Source: Mesorhizobium sp. M4B.F.Ca.ET.058.02.1.1
GTDB lineage: Bacteria > Pseudomonadota > Alphaproteobacteria > Rhizobiales > Rhizobiaceae
DNA: 64,000 nucleotides
Assembly: GCF_003952505.1 (NCBI RefSeq)
Contig: NZ_CP034450.1
Location: forward strand, 1,860,001 to 1,924,000
Direction: 5' to 3'
Part shown: piece by piece, positions 27,412-36,713 of the stretch
How positions within the stretch are numbered: the stretch's first letter is position 1
How the letters are laid out: every line of letters starts with the position of its first letter
The notes under the pieces: generated by a model
The model's database searches: none
Seen by the model: only the letters and a program-made list of their open reading frames with translations
Told to the model about the DNA's origin: nothing
Made by a program: the position numbers and the translations under genes

Positions 27412-28110
27412 TTATTCGACGCCGCCGGCCGCAGCCTGCGAAGCTGCGAGACGGGCCAACTCGACCTCGGTGAGCGGAGGCAGGACCTCGAGAGCGAACT
27501 CACGAACCCAGTTGGACTCGACGATCTCGCGGCCGCGGTTGTCCTTGCGCACCTTGATGTTCAGGAACTTGCGGTCTTCGAGCTGCAGGAAGATGCAGTA
27601 CGGGATGTGGTAGCCGTTGTCGGTCACCTCGCCGTAGGGGATGTATTTCCGGACGGCGCCGAGGACCTCGTTGGCAAAGGTGAAGATCTCGCCCGGGAGA
27701 TCCTTCTTCTTGGGATCCAGGTTGGTGATGCGGACACGGATCAAACGCATGTATTCGTCACGCATCTGCTGGCGGTGGGACTTGATCTTCGGACCGGTAG
27801 CCGCGGAGACAGCCGGTTCGGCCGGTGCCTCTTCCTGGCTCTCGGCTTCGCCGTCGAGCTTGGCCTGGATCTTGGCCTTCAGAGCGTCGAGGCCGATGTT
27901 GTTCGAGAATTGGATGCCCATCACCCGGGCACGCTGCTTGAGCATGTCGAGCTGGCTCACCTGGGGAGCAGCCGGCTCGTCGTCTTCGACTTCGGGAGCA
28001 GCCACGGGAGCAGGCGTTGCCGGAGCAACCGGGGCAGGAGCAGCGGCATTGGCAGTCGTGGTGCCCTTGATGCCGGCGAAAAGATTGTCGGAGGATTTGA
28101 CTTCGGTCAT
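27412..28110 (-). CDS. Virion-associated protein with SAP-like motif, N4 gp55 position
   Basis: A 232-residue protein just downstream of the capsid gene. An Ala/Pro-rich linker (residues ~18-50) leads into a SAP/HeH-like helix-turn-helix QLDMLKQRARVMGIQFSNNI, followed by another linker and a globular domain MRDEYMRLIRVRITNLDPKK with FTFANEVLGAVRKYIPYG. That globular part is common in podophage structural blocks. Probably a DNA- or capsid-associated protein; the precise role is not known. A strong AAGGAAAATCC site precedes the ATG. Confidence 0.65.
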   Translation of the reverse strand: MTEVKSSDNLFAGIKGTTTANAAAPAPVAPATPAPVAAPEVEDDEPAAPQVSQLDMLKQRARVMGIQFSNNIGLDALKAKIQAKLDGEAESQEEAPAEPAVSAATGPKIKSHRQQMRDEYMRLIRVRITNLDPKKKDLPGEIFTFANEVLGAVRKYIPYGEVTDNGYHIPYCIFLQLEDRKFLNIKVRKDNRGREIVESNWVREFALEVLPPLTEVELARLAASQAAAGGVE

Positions 28111-28146
28111 TGGATTTTCCTTGAAAATACTTGATTGATTTACTTA

Positions 28147-28180
28147 GAAAATAGGGGAGGGAAGCAGACTTCCCTCCCCC
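28147..28180 (-). terminator. Strong terminator after the capsid gene
   Basis: Perfect 11-bp GC-rich stem (28154-28164 with 28169-28179) and 4-nt loop. On the minus strand it is followed by TATTTTC. It probably trims the abundant capsid message. Confidence 0.85.
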
Positions 28181-28207
28181 GTTGGTTCACTCAGGCGGTG
28201 CCGCCGA

Positions 28208-29419
28208 TTAGATCGGAGCCACGCACTTGATGAGGCCGATGCGCTCCGAACGCTTGACCAGGATACCGTAGTACCACTTGATCGAGCTGAAGCCGGTCTC
28301 GCCATACGGGTCGTTGCGGTCGGCAGTTTCCTTGCCGGGCATCTTGGTCAGGACCGAGAACTTCACGGTCTTGCCGTCCGTCTGGAAGCCGATCGTCGAG
28401 AACGAGTCGTCGCCGACGACGAGCATCGGGTAGACGTCGTAGTGATCGGTGCCGCCGACATTCGACTCACGGTAGCCGAGGTTGGCCGTGACAGCGGCGC
28501 CGGCGCCTGCCCAGCGCAGCATCTCCGGAACCTGGACGATGCGGAAAGCATCGACGGTGCCGATTTCGCCGTTCAGGATCGTGCCGGCATCGCCGTAGTG
28601 CTGGACCGCGATGAAGGCCTTCTCGTTGAACTGGTCCTTCATGCCCTTGACGACGGGAACCAGTTCCGAGCCGATGAACATGACGCGAGCCGACGGCAGG
28701 GTCTTGGTGTCGACCAGGCGGGAGCCGGTGATCACCTTGGTCTGCTTCGGCGTGCGGTTGTCCGTCAGGATCTGGTCCAGACGCATCAGGTTGGCATAGC
28801 TCACGACCGAAGGCGTTGCACCCTCGCCCGTAACCGTGGCCGGGGAGACCGCGTCACCGGCATAGAGGATGACACCGGCAGCAGCCAGCAGATCCTTCTG
28901 GAGCACGGCTTCGGTCAGCTGCACGGCACCGTTCATGAGCTCGCGGCTCAGGTGGTCCATCACGCCGTCGTCCGAGTCGAAGTCGATCGACTCCGCGGTG
29001 AACTCGGTGAAGAAGCCGAACTTGGAGATCGAGCCTTCACGGCTCAGACGGGTGAAGCCGACGCGGTTGACGCGGCCGCCGTTCTCGGTGAGGACGGGCA
29101 GCTTCGACGTGATGGTGCCGATGTCCTTGGACGAGCCATAGAGGTTGCCGTTGGCGATCGTGGCGCCCGAGGCATCGATGCCCTGGTCGTTGATGTTGCG
29201 ATCGTCGAGCAGCGGGACGTACTCATAGACCTTGATGGTCTTGCCGTAGTGCTTCGGCATGTTGACGGTCGAAGCGAGCGGCATGAAATACTGCTCTTTG
29301 CGTGCTTCGATCAGGGCCTTCTTCAGCCAGAAGAAGGTCTGCATCTGGTTGGAACCAGCGCCGTCGATGCCGGAGGCGGTGCCGCCGGCGACCTGGGTGG
29401 GGGCGTTGTAATTCAGCAT
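28208..29419 (-). CDS. Major capsid protein, N4 gp56 family
   Basis: A 403-residue HK97-fold capsid protein matching the N4-gp56 family in length and sequence. Recognisable blocks are [20 protein letters not shown] near the N-terminus, [20 protein letters not shown], and [13 protein letters not shown] helix [20 protein letters not shown]. It is flanked by a scaffold-like gene upstream and a strong terminator downstream, the usual arrangement for a protein needed in large amounts. No cleavable delta domain is obvious. Confidence 0.95.
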   Translation of the reverse strand: MLNYNAPTQVAGGTASGIDGAGSNQMQTFFWLKKALIEARKEQYFMPLASTVNMPKHYGKTIKVYEYVPLLDDRNINDQGIDASGATIANGNLYGSSKDIGTITSKLPVLTENGGRVNRVGFTRLSREGSISKFGFFTEFTAESIDFDSDDGVMDHLSRELMNGAVQLTEAVLQKDLLAAAGVILYAGDAVSPATVTGEGATPSVVSYANLMRLDQILTDNRTPKQTKVITGSRLVDTKTLPSARVMFIGSELVPVVKGMKDQFNEKAFIAVQHYGDAGTILNGEIGTVDAFRIVQVPEMLRWAGAGAAVTANLGYRESNVGGTDHYDVYPMLVVGDDSFSTIGFQTDGKTVKFSVLTKMPGKETADRNDPYGETGFSSIKWYYGILVKRSERIGLIKCVAPI

Positions 29420-29465
29420 TTCAGAAAATCCACTTTGAAAATCCCGGCCGCCCGAAAAACCTCAA

Positions 29466-30743
29466 TCAGAGGCGACCGTTGAACTGTTTCAGGAAATCGT
29501 CATCCGCCATTTCGAGCGGGTTGACGGCGGTGGCTGCCTTGCGCGGAGTCGTCTTGGTTGCGGACGCCGCGGCGGCCTTGTCACCGTTCTGCACCTGGGG
29601 CTTCGGGGCTGCGGTCCGGGTGGCGATCACTTGGGGCTGCTGTGTAACCACAGGCTGGGTCTGGATCGGCGCCTTGAAGCCATTGTTGGCTTGCAAGTGG
29701 TCCCCGGCGAGCTTGTAAGCTTTGAGGAACGGTGTCGAATTCGGAATGTGACCAAGTAGCTTCTGGCGGTCGATCTCGGCGACGATCTGGTCATAGATGC
29801 CAGTGTCACGCTGAGATTGGATAACCCCGAGCAGCTGCGGCTCTTGCCAGAGAGCGGATTTGCTCTCCTGGTCCCACGTCTGGTTGATCGCCTGCAGCGT
29901 TGCCTGGCCGCCTTCGTGAGCTTGGATCTCAGTCAAGGCTTCCTGAAACGCCACTTCCTGATCACTGACAGAGTGGTTTTTCGGAACGTAAGATACATTA
30001 TCGGCGATATTCAAATCAAGGGGGTCAATACCCGCATCCTTGATTAATTTCTTAATCGCATCCGGATTTTTGTTATTAATGTCGATCAGGTACGACAGCT
30101 TGCCCTCATCGAGCAGGTCGGCCTTCTCGAGCATCCGGAGCGTCTTCAGGGCCGGTTGCAGGTCCTGGATCTTGCGGCCATAGCCGGCGCCCATCTGCAT
30201 CAGGCGAATGGCTTCCTCGGGCGTCTTCAGCTCGATCGTGCGGCCGTTCGCCTTGAACGGGGTCATGATTTGCTTGAAGAACGCCTCGTAGTCGACGGGC
30301 TTGGCCGGCTCTTCCTTCTTCTCCGGATCCTTGGCTTTGTCGGCGGCTTTGTCGGCGTCGGTCTTTACCGCGTCAGCTTTCGGATCTTTCCCTGCGGCCT
30401 TGGACGGATCGTCTCCGGCACCAGTATCTGCAGCGGAACCAGAAGCAGAATCCCCAGGCTTGGGTGCAGATTCGTCGTCATCCTTCGCCTTGGTCTTGTC
30501 GTCGCCCGGCTGCTCTTCGGTCTCGCCATCTGCAGCATTGCCGTCGACCTCTTCATTTTCCTGGGTTTCCGCGGCAGCGGCCGCTTCGGTATCGACAGCC
30601 TCGGAAACGTCGGAACCAGGGGTTGCCCCCTGGTCCACGACTTCCTCGGCCTTGGGTTCAGCTGCCGGCGCAACGGGCATCGGAGCGTTCAGGAAGTCCT
30701 CGTCGGACATCCCGAGATAATCCTTGACGGCCTCGGTGGTCAT
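29466..30743 (-). CDS. Scaffold-like acidic protein, N4 gp57 position
   Basis: A 425-residue protein upstream of the capsid gene. The first ~140 residues are highly acidic and disordered (Asp/Glu/Ala/Lys-rich). A folded region follows (PVDYEAFFKQIMTPFKANGR, PEEAIRLMQMGAGYGRKIQD, LRMLEKADLLDEGKLSYLID), then a Gln-rich helical part and a basic C-terminal tail ending EMADDDFLKQFNGRL. The layout matches phage scaffolding proteins that bind the capsid through the C-terminus. The DDDFL end echoes the DEDFLNAP near the N-terminus. No protease motif is visible. Confidence 0.75.
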   Translation of the reverse strand: MTTEAVKDYLGMSDEDFLNAPMPVAPAAEPKAEEVVDQGATPGSDVSEAVDTEAAAAAETQENEEVDGNAADGETEEQPGDDKTKAKDDDESAPKPGDSASGSAADTGAGDDPSKAAGKDPKADAVKTDADKAADKAKDPEKKEEPAKPVDYEAFFKQIMTPFKANGRTIELKTPEEAIRLMQMGAGYGRKIQDLQPALKTLRMLEKADLLDEGKLSYLIDINNKNPDAIKKLIKDAGIDPLDLNIADNVSYVPKNHSVSDQEVAFQEALTEIQAHEGGQATLQAINQTWDQESKSALWQEPQLLGVIQSQRDTGIYDQIVAEIDRQKLLGHIPNSTPFLKAYKLAGDHLQANNGFKAPIQTQPVVTQQPQVIATRTAAPKPQVQNGDKAAAASATKTTPRKAATAVNPLEMADDDFLKQFNGRL

Positions 30744-30748
30744 CTGGA

Positions 30749-31084
30749 TCAGCCCTCGTGATCTTCAGCGCGCAGCTCGGCGAGGGCTTCGTTCATCTCG
30801 ACGACGTCCTGCTCGGCCCGGTTGCCCATCAGGATGATGGCATTGACCCAGCGCTTGAAATGGCCAGCTGCCTGGGCAGCGGCGAGAGCGTCGGCACGAT
30901 CGTCCTTGCTCAGGCTCGGATCGGTCGACAGGTGGCAGTAGCGGGCGCACTCTTCCTTGAGGAAACCCTCGGTGATCAGCGCCCGGAAGTCGGCGTTGTC
31001 AGTGAGGCGGACCATACGGTCCCGCTGTTCTTGGACGGCCTTGGCGACAGCAATCTGCTGCTCGAGGGCTTGGATATCCGACAT
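30749..31084 (-). CDS. Small late protein, N4 gp58 position
   Basis: A 111-residue helical protein (MSDIQALEQQIAVAKAVQEQ, then KDDRADALAAAQAAGHFKRW). It lies between the scaffold-like and portal genes, 5 bp from the former, and is preceded by a bidirectional terminator. Coiled-coil N-terminus; function unknown, probably structural or assembly-related. Confidence 0.7.
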   Translation of the reverse strand: MSDIQALEQQIAVAKAVQEQRDRMVRLTDNADFRALITEGFLKEECARYCHLSTDPSLSKDDRADALAAAQAAGHFKRWVNAIILMGNRAEQDVVEMNEALAELRAEDHEG

Positions 31085-31142
31085 AATCGATTCCTATTTT
31101 GTGGGAGTTGGATTTAACGATTATCTTTTTATCGGAAAAAAT

Positions 31143-31166
31143 AATGCGGGGTCAAGGCCCCGCATT
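31143..31166. terminator. Bidirectional terminator downstream of portal gene
   Basis: Perfect 9-bp stem AATGCGGGG/CCCCGCATT with 6-nt loop, flanked by A runs on one side and T runs on the other, so it can stop transcription on either strand. Confidence 0.88.
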
Positions 31167-31205
31167 TTAAAAATATCAATTTCAGTCGGTTATCTGGCGA
31201 TTATC

Positions 31206-33491
31206 TTAGATAATCGGTGCCCCTGCCAGGTTCGAACCAGAGCCAAGGGGATCACTCTTGCTCTTGCTGACGGCGTTCCAGCCGACAGCTGCTTCGATGT
31301 CGGGATCGGACTCACCGCCATTGGCCTGCTTCTTCGGCTTGACCAGCGCCTTGGTGATCTCCAGATCCTGGTTGCCCTCGGCCTGTCCACGCTGCTTTTC
31401 CATCTCCCGGGCGTGCGTGGTGCCGGTCTCCTGCTCGACGGTGTTGAGAGCGCCCTGCTCTGCCTTGACCATCTCGGACCGGGCCTTGGCCTGGTTGAGC
31501 TCGATGTCGGACTGCAGCTTCTCGATCTCCTTCTGCTCCTTGGCGATCTGCAGCTGCATGAGCTGCTGCTGCATTGGATCAGGCTTCGGCTCGAACTTCT
31601 CGATCTGGTGCTGCAGCTCAGGCATGCGCTTCAGCCGGGCGATCTCGACCAGGATCATCTTGGTGACGTTGAAGTCCATATTGTTGCCCATGGTCTGGAG
31701 CATGAACGCCAGGTCCTGGGCCTTGTTGTTGTCGATCTCGGCGGTGGAGATGTCGACCTTGAGGTCGAAGTCGCCGGCCAGGTCCTCACGCTTAATGGTG
31801 AGGAAATCCTTCTCGTCGTCGAGCGGCGGACCGCCATTGTGGCCGATGCCAACCGGAGGACGGTTGGTCACCCGGATCACTTCCTTGTCCGACAGGAAGA
31901 TGGCGTTCATCGCGATGATCTTGCGGCCGATCTGGGTCAGGCCGGAAGCCAGGCGCCGGAGGATCGCCATCTCGCGCTTGGCCGCGGCATCGAGAATTCC
32001 CCGGATGCCGGCGGCGACGTCGCCATAGGCATTGCCGGAAAGACCGCCCGAGAACGCCTTGACGCCGGTCAGCGCTTCGGCTTCCTGGTTCTGCATCTGC
32101 AGCATGGCCAGGGCCGACTGCGGGATCTCGGGATACTTGTGCTCGATGATGCCCTGGGTCGGATTGATGGTCGGGTTGAACTCGTAATCCTGGCCATTCT
32201 CGTAGCGCCGGCGGTTCAGCACATCGAGCATACCCTTGGCGAAACCCTGCTGGCCGTTGGCCGAGCGAGCCATGAGGTCGATCATGCCACGGGAGACGGC
32301 GCCCAGGATCTTCTGGTTGTCCTCCAGCAGCTCGGCATCCGACTCGCCCATCACCTGGCGCTTGATCGGCATGTAAGGCGCCACGACGAAGGGATGCTTC
32401 CCATCCGGGAAGGGATTCTCTTCCATGCGGATCAGCGTGTTGCCGATCCAGGTGGCGACGATCTGCACCATCTCGCCGGTGCCGTGGACATCGTAGGGAC
32501 CCCAATATTCGTAGGCCACGATGCGCTTGCGCATTGCGTCGGTGAAGTTGAAGTTGGTGTCGCTCGACAGCGGAGTGTGGTTGGGCTCTGAGGCCACCGA
32601 AGCAGCGGCCGATTCCCAGTTGACGAACTCCAGATTCTTGTAGCGGCCCGGCTCTTTCTTCAGCTCGGCCTTCGAGGTTTCGAACGAGATGACGACGAAG
32701 CCGGCTTTCTCCAGATCATCGCCGCAGGACGGATCGTAGTAGAAGTTCTCCGGGTTGATGATGCCCAGCGTCGGCCGGTTCTCGATGACCTTCTGGACCT
32801 TGACCTTCTGAGTCCCGGTCTTGACGGCGACAGTGACCTGGCCAGTCTCCTCGTAATAGTCGAGGGCGGCCTTGAGCTCTTCAGGCGCCTGCTGGTTGAA
32901 GGTGTTCGGATCTTCCTGCTTGAACGCCAGGCCCTGCTGGAAGAGGTCGATATCCTGCTGGTTCTGGGGAGCCAGGTGATCGTAGACCGGGGCATCCTCC
33001 TCGACCTCGATCGTCTTGCGGCACCAGCCGACACGCACGATCGCCGTACCCTCGTCGACATTGGCCCGGACGTAGTTGTCGATGAAGCTGACCCGGTTGA
33101 GCTTGGTGCGGAACTGCCAGTTGAGCAGCAGCTCGTTCTGGCGGGCAGCCGGACCGTCTTCGAAGGTCACCGGGCTGACGTCGAACAGCTTCTCCGACGA
33201 GTTGAACGGCTCGGTCAGCGCCGAGTAGCGCCACTCTGCCTGCCGGCGGATCAGCTTCGGCTGGACCTGGGAACGGCCCTTGATCTTAGGCGGCTTGGAC
33301 GAACCAGAGACCTCATTGAGCTCCCGCCACTTCTTGACCTTCAGGACGAACGTGTCGTGTGCCGGCCGGGATGCCTCGAGGTCGCCCTGCAGGATTCTGA
33401 CGTTGGGCTCATTCGGCCAAGTGGTCAGCTTGGGAGCCTCGGACCCATTGAACTGCATGGTGTTGGGATCTTCGGCCTCGGCCATTTTCAT
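31206..33491 (-). CDS. Portal protein, N4 gp59 type
   Basis: A 761-residue portal, the same size as N4 gp59. Typical podophage portal segments are seen: KKWRELNEVSGSSKPPKIKG, RRQAEWRYSALTEPFNSSEK, VRANVDEGTAIVRVGWCRKT and NPENFYYDPSCGDDLEKAGF, followed by AYEYWGPYDVHGTGEM. Near residue 550 there is GIGHNGGPPLDD, a short motif common in alphaproteobacterial phage proteins and also found in the terminase of this window. The C-terminal ~200 residues are a Gln/Glu-rich coil (barrel/crown) and a low-complexity tail. It forms the DNA gate at the capsid vertex. Confidence 0.93.
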   Translation of the reverse strand: MKMAEAEDPNTMQFNGSEAPKLTTWPNEPNVRILQGDLEASRPAHDTFVLKVKKWRELNEVSGSSKPPKIKGRSQVQPKLIRRQAEWRYSALTEPFNSSEKLFDVSPVTFEDGPAARQNELLLNWQFRTKLNRVSFIDNYVRANVDEGTAIVRVGWCRKTIEVEEDAPVYDHLAPQNQQDIDLFQQGLAFKQEDPNTFNQQAPEELKAALDYYEETGQVTVAVKTGTQKVKVQKVIENRPTLGIINPENFYYDPSCGDDLEKAGFVVISFETSKAELKKEPGRYKNLEFVNWESAAASVASEPNHTPLSSDTNFNFTDAMRKRIVAYEYWGPYDVHGTGEMVQIVATWIGNTLIRMEENPFPDGKHPFVVAPYMPIKRQVMGESDAELLEDNQKILGAVSRGMIDLMARSANGQQGFAKGMLDVLNRRRYENGQDYEFNPTINPTQGIIEHKYPEIPQSALAMLQMQNQEAEALTGVKAFSGGLSGNAYGDVAAGIRGILDAAAKREMAILRRLASGLTQIGRKIIAMNAIFLSDKEVIRVTNRPPVGIGHNGGPPLDDEKDFLTIKREDLAGDFDLKVDISTAEIDNNKAQDLAFMLQTMGNNMDFNVTKMILVEIARLKRMPELQHQIEKFEPKPDPMQQQLMQLQIAKEQKEIEKLQSDIELNQAKARSEMVKAEQGALNTVEQETGTTHAREMEKQRGQAEGNQDLEITKALVKPKKQANGGESDPDIEAAVGWNAVSKSKSDPLGSGSNLAGAPII

Positions 33492-33579
33492 CGGTCCATC
33501 AAAATGATTTAGTTAAAAATCGGTTGGGAGTTTGCCCTAATATCAATGGGGCATTTTCAATGAAAAGTCACGTCGATTT

Positions 33580-35064
33580 TCAGAACCACTCGGTAAACCG
33601 GGCTTTGAGGCCGTTGGTCGGGTGGTAGATGAAACACTCGACGCCCTGGCGGTTCACGTAGGCGTTGCGATCGTGCCACCCGTCCGGCGCCGAAGGAGAG
33701 CGCACATACTCGATGTTGAGGTAGTGGCCCTCGGTCATCGGCGTGCCGCTGATATGCGCGGTCATGCCGTTGTGGTCCTTCTCGCGCAGGAACTCGATCT
33801 CGCCACGGGTCTTGCGGATCTTGTGGTGGACGTGATGCAGGAGCCAGTAGAGGTTGAGGCACTCGGAGATGTGCTCGCGGGCTTCCTTGACCATGACGCC
33901 GTAGAGCTTCTCCTCCTTGGCTCCATCGCCATGGGTGAGGCCGAACAGGTTGCGCTCGAAGCGGTAGTATTTCCGGTGCGCCTCCGAGATGTTGTATTCG
34001 GTGGCGTGGACCCTGGGGTTCCTGGTGAGACGGCCGGCGACAGCCTGGGTCAGAGCCCAGCCCATCAGCCAGTCATGGTTCGACATGCAATGCACCAGGT
34101 CGACGTCGGCCAGTTTGGCGCATTCCCCGATCGCGGTGTCCAGAGCGGCGCCGGCGTCCTTGAAGCCCTGGAAGATGGTGCCGTCGGAATCCTGGTAGGT
34201 GCCGCTCGTGGTGCTGGTCCGCGGACCGTCGACGTGCAGGATGTCGTTGCCCATGACGAACAGGACACGGCAGATGCCGAACGGCTTGGCCAGCTTCAGC
34301 AGCGCCTTGGTGCCTTCGATGACACGATGCATGGCGACTTCGCGGTTGTAGACATGACCGGTCTCACTCTTGACGCACAGCTTCAGGAAATGGACATCGG
34401 CCAGGTCGACGACGAGCAGGTGTTCGCCGGCGGGATCAACGCGCTTCGGCAGGGAACCAGGAAGACGAACAGGAGCCTCGGCGACAGCTTCCCGGACCAT
34501 GTCGAAGACCGAGACGTCCTGGCCGGTGTTCGGGTTCTTGACGAACAGCGAGTAGCCGTTGCCGTTCTCGTCCTTGGTGATCTTCCAGAAGTGGGAGAGG
34601 TTCCGTGGATCCTCGATCCCTCCGGCCTGTGCCGCTTCCAGGATCTCGGGATGGTGAAAGTGCTCGAGGCCCTGGTTGAGGATGCGGCCGACCGCGTCTT
34701 TGCCGACCCCGACTATACGACCGATCTCGGTCAAATGGGGAGATCCATCATGCTTGAGGACGGTCTGACCCAGCTCCCGGATCCGGGCCTGGATTTCGGG
34801 AGGAGTGATGTTGTGCGGCGCCATGTCAGTGGCCCTGATCGCTGCCCAGATGAGCCCGAGCAAACCCACCGTTACGATGCCGACGGCAGTCATCAGGCTC
34901 TGGCGCTGGATGGTCTCGGCACTGGTTCGGGTCTTGCGGACGAACCGCATATCGGCCTGGGCTTCGAGCGGGTCCTCGATATCGAGACCCAAAGTCAGAA
35001 ACGTCTTCTTGACGGCTTCCTGAGCGGCACGCTCAGCGATCTCTTGAATCTCAGAGTCAGTCAT
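33580..35064 (-). CDS. Membrane-anchored calcineurin-like phosphoesterase
   Basis: A 494-residue fusion. Residues 1-85 (MTDSEIQEIAERAAQEAVKK to a membrane helix SLMTAVGIVTVGLLGLIWAA) resemble a small stand-alone alphaproteobacterial phage membrane protein. Residues ~95-125 look like a helix-turn-helix (LTEIGRIVGVGKDAVGRILN). From ~190 there is a metallophosphoesterase with DLADVHF, MGNDILH, MSNHDWLMG, THGDG and HVHH, the full two-metal site pattern. ATG 35064 is chosen because AGGAAAT precedes it; an in-frame ATG 51 bases upstream lacks a site. It lies between spanin and portal genes. Substrate (nucleic acid or nucleotide) is unknown. Confidence 0.8.
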   Translation of the reverse strand: MTDSEIQEIAERAAQEAVKKTFLTLGLDIEDPLEAQADMRFVRKTRTSAETIQRQSLMTAVGIVTVGLLGLIWAAIRATDMAPHNITPPEIQARIRELGQTVLKHDGSPHLTEIGRIVGVGKDAVGRILNQGLEHFHHPEILEAAQAGGIEDPRNLSHFWKITKDENGNGYSLFVKNPNTGQDVSVFDMVREAVAEAPVRLPGSLPKRVDPAGEHLLVVDLADVHFLKLCVKSETGHVYNREVAMHRVIEGTKALLKLAKPFGICRVLFVMGNDILHVDGPRTSTTSGTYQDSDGTIFQGFKDAGAALDTAIGECAKLADVDLVHCMSNHDWLMGWALTQAVAGRLTRNPRVHATEYNISEAHRKYYRFERNLFGLTHGDGAKEEKLYGVMVKEAREHISECLNLYWLLHHVHHKIRKTRGEIEFLREKDHNGMTAHISGTPMTEGHYLNIEYVRSPSAPDGWHDRNAYVNRQGVECFIYHPTNGLKARFTEWF

Positions 35065-35164
35065 ATTCCAATTTCCTAAAGTATTATTTCTATTATCTTT
35101 GGTGATTATTAACATAATGGCTGCGGAAATTGGAAAGCGCCATTATACGATTATTAATGAGTAT

Positions 35165-35506
35165 TTATTTCAATTGCAAGGTCGGCGGTGCGGCATTCTG
35201 ATTCACCGCCAGGAGTTCCGCGTATTTCTCGTAATACTCGGCGCAGACGATAAGCTTGGCGTTGGTCTTCGACTGCTGCCGGCGCTCCCGGCGGAGCAGG
35301 ATCCGGGTGTCGTCGACCGTGTTCAGCTTGGCGTGCTCGACCAATTCCTTGCACCATGTCGGCCAGGGAGCCAGGTGAACCCCAGCCTGGGTCTTGCCGA
35401 TCGTGGCGCCTGCCTTCTCGAGGCGGGCCTTAGTCGTTCCGCATGCCGTCAATGTCAGCGTCATTGAGAGTGCAACCGCGACCAGCATCCTTGAGAGCTT
35501 GGGCAT
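35165..35506 (-). CDS. o-spanin (Rz1-like outer-membrane lipoprotein)
   Basis: A 113-residue lipoprotein: basic start MPKLSRMLVAVALSMTLTL then the lipobox LTAC, giving lipidation at Cys 20 or so. The mature part is Lys/Arg/Leu-rich and should span toward the inner-membrane partner. It overlaps the i-spanin gene by 77 bp in another frame, the usual Rz/Rz1 arrangement. There is no clear ribosome site, as expected for an embedded start. The longer upstream open frame in the same phase is not needed. Confidence 0.85.
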   Translation of the reverse strand: MPKLSRMLVAVALSMTLTLTACGTTKARLEKAGATIGKTQAGVHLAPWPTWCKELVEHAKLNTVDDTRILLRRERRQQSKTNAKLIVCAEYYEKYAELLAVNQNAAPPTLQLK

Positions 35507-35828
35507 AGGCGATGTCTTTCTTTTCGTTGATGTCGTCGTCTTTGAGCTGCTTGGATTGCAGCTCGGCAATTCGAGCCAGGAGCCAGAAGTTGGCATCATC
35601 CCCGGCCTGGCGCTGGCGTTTGAGCTCGGCAATCGTGGCATTGGCCGCGGCGAGCTCGGTGACGTGCGTGTAGCTGTCCACTGCCTTGTCGACGGCGTGA
35701 CGGATCGACGAAACCTTGTCGACTTTCCACCACAGGAACAAAGCCAGAACCAGGAACAGGGGAACCGGGATCGAGATCTTAAGGACCGGCCAGATCCAGC
35801 GGGTCCAGATGAGGAGAGCGAGTTCCAT
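35430..35828 (-). CDS. i-spanin (Rz-like)
   Basis: A 132-residue protein with one N-terminal membrane anchor (IWPVLKISIPVPLFLVLALFLWW) followed by a periplasmic coiled-coil (HVTELAAANATIAELKRQRQ and DDDINEKKDIAYAQALKDAG). With the o-spanin it would fuse inner and outer membranes at lysis. Start ATG 35828 shares one base with the endolysin stop. A Gram-negative host is implied. Confidence 0.88.
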   Translation of the reverse strand: MELALLIWTRWIWPVLKISIPVPLFLVLALFLWWKVDKVSSIRHAVDKAVDSYTHVTELAAANATIAELKRQRQAGDDANFWLLARIAELQSKQLKDDDINEKKDIAYAQALKDAGRGCTLNDADIDGMRND

Positions 35829-36487
35829 CAGAGACCGCTCACACAAAGCTCGGCTTCACCGATGCGCTGGGCGTCACCCATCTCACGGCGCTTGACCAGG
35901 CCAGGGACAACATGACGATCATCGCCAATGCCGGCCTTGTTCCAGGCGGTCTGGGCTTCACAGGCTTGACGCCATTTGCCGGCCGGGATGTAGATCACCA
36001 TGGCGGTCGAGCCAAGCTGACCTCGGCGAGGGTTCACAGATCCGACGCCAAAGTTGTAGGCGCCGGAGATCATCGACGCCTGGACGCTGACCGGGGCGTG
36101 GATGAAGCCTTTGCCCTTGTCGACCAGGGGCAGGTAATAGTCGTGAATGACACGCTTGATCAGCATCGCCTTGCACTGCTCCTTGGTGAAGCTCATGCCG
36201 GCGGTGACGGGCTTGCCGTTGATCCGCGTCTCGCCATAGCAGATGTCCCAGATCTTGGCGTAGCGATCCCAGTGCGACTTCAGCACCAGGCCCTCCCACG
36301 GAACGATCAGCTTCTCGACGGCGAGCTCGACAGCAGGGGGAGTGATCCCCTTGTCGACCTGCTCATGAATGATCTTCGGGGTGACCTGGGAAGAAAGCGT
36401 CAGCAAGCCACTGGCGGACAGTGCGAGCATGACCGCGGCGATGGCGGCCTTTGCGCGGCCGCTTGCCCTTATCTTGTTGATTGGCAT
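35828..36487 (-). CDS. SAR endolysin, GH24 lysozyme
   Basis: A 219-residue phage lysozyme cutting peptidoglycan glycan strands. The N-terminal AAIAAVMLALSASGLLTLSS is weakly hydrophobic and Ala/Ser-rich, as in signal-anchor-release endolysins. The catalytic region is VPWEGLVLKSHWDRYAKIW then DICYGETR: Glu and the following Asp match the E-x8-D pair of T4-type lysozymes, while the usual Thr seems replaced by Asp (WDICYG). A GGAG site precedes ATG 36487. The first 125 bases overlap the holin gene in another frame. Activity after release would be triggered by holin depolarisation. Confidence 0.88.
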   Translation of the reverse strand: MPINKIRASGRAKAAIAAVMLALSASGLLTLSSQVTPKIIHEQVDKGITPPAVELAVEKLIVPWEGLVLKSHWDRYAKIWDICYGETRINGKPVTAGMSFTKEQCKAMLIKRVIHDYYLPLVDKGKGFIHAPVSVQASMISGAYNFGVGSVNPRRGQLGSTAMVIYIPAGKWRQACEAQTAWNKAGIGDDRHVVPGLVKRREMGDAQRIGEAELCVSGL

Positions 36488-36713
36488 TGGTAATCTCCAA
36501 ATTCATTTGCGGTTGGGGAACGACCCGAGCCCAAACAGCGCCGACTAAAATGATGATGGTGGCCCACCTGAAAATGGCGGGCGGGATCCCGTAGGAATCC
36601 GGGTCGAAATAAGGGAGCAGCTGCTCCAGGACTTGAAACAGAAAACCCAGGTAGATCAGCCTGGCACTCCAGGCCCGAAACAGGATCGTGTGCCACCGGT
36701 CGACGAGCTTCAT
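36363..36713 (-). CDS. Putative holin
   Basis: A 116-residue protein starting MKLVDRWHTILFRAWSARLI with two membrane helices (about residues 8-33 and 48-66) and a strongly basic C-terminal tail. The AWSARLI opening resembles small DUF7940-type phage membrane proteins placed in lysis cassettes. GAGGA lies upstream of the ATG. The long out-of-frame overlap with the endolysin gene supports tight control of lysis order. Holin is inferred from topology and neighbours. Confidence 0.72.
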   Translation of the reverse strand: MKLVDRWHTILFRAWSARLIYLGFLFQVLEQLLPYFDPDSYGIPPAIFRWATIIILVGAVWARVVPQPQMNLEITNANQQDKGKRPRKGRHRRGHARTVRQWLADAFFPGHPEDHS

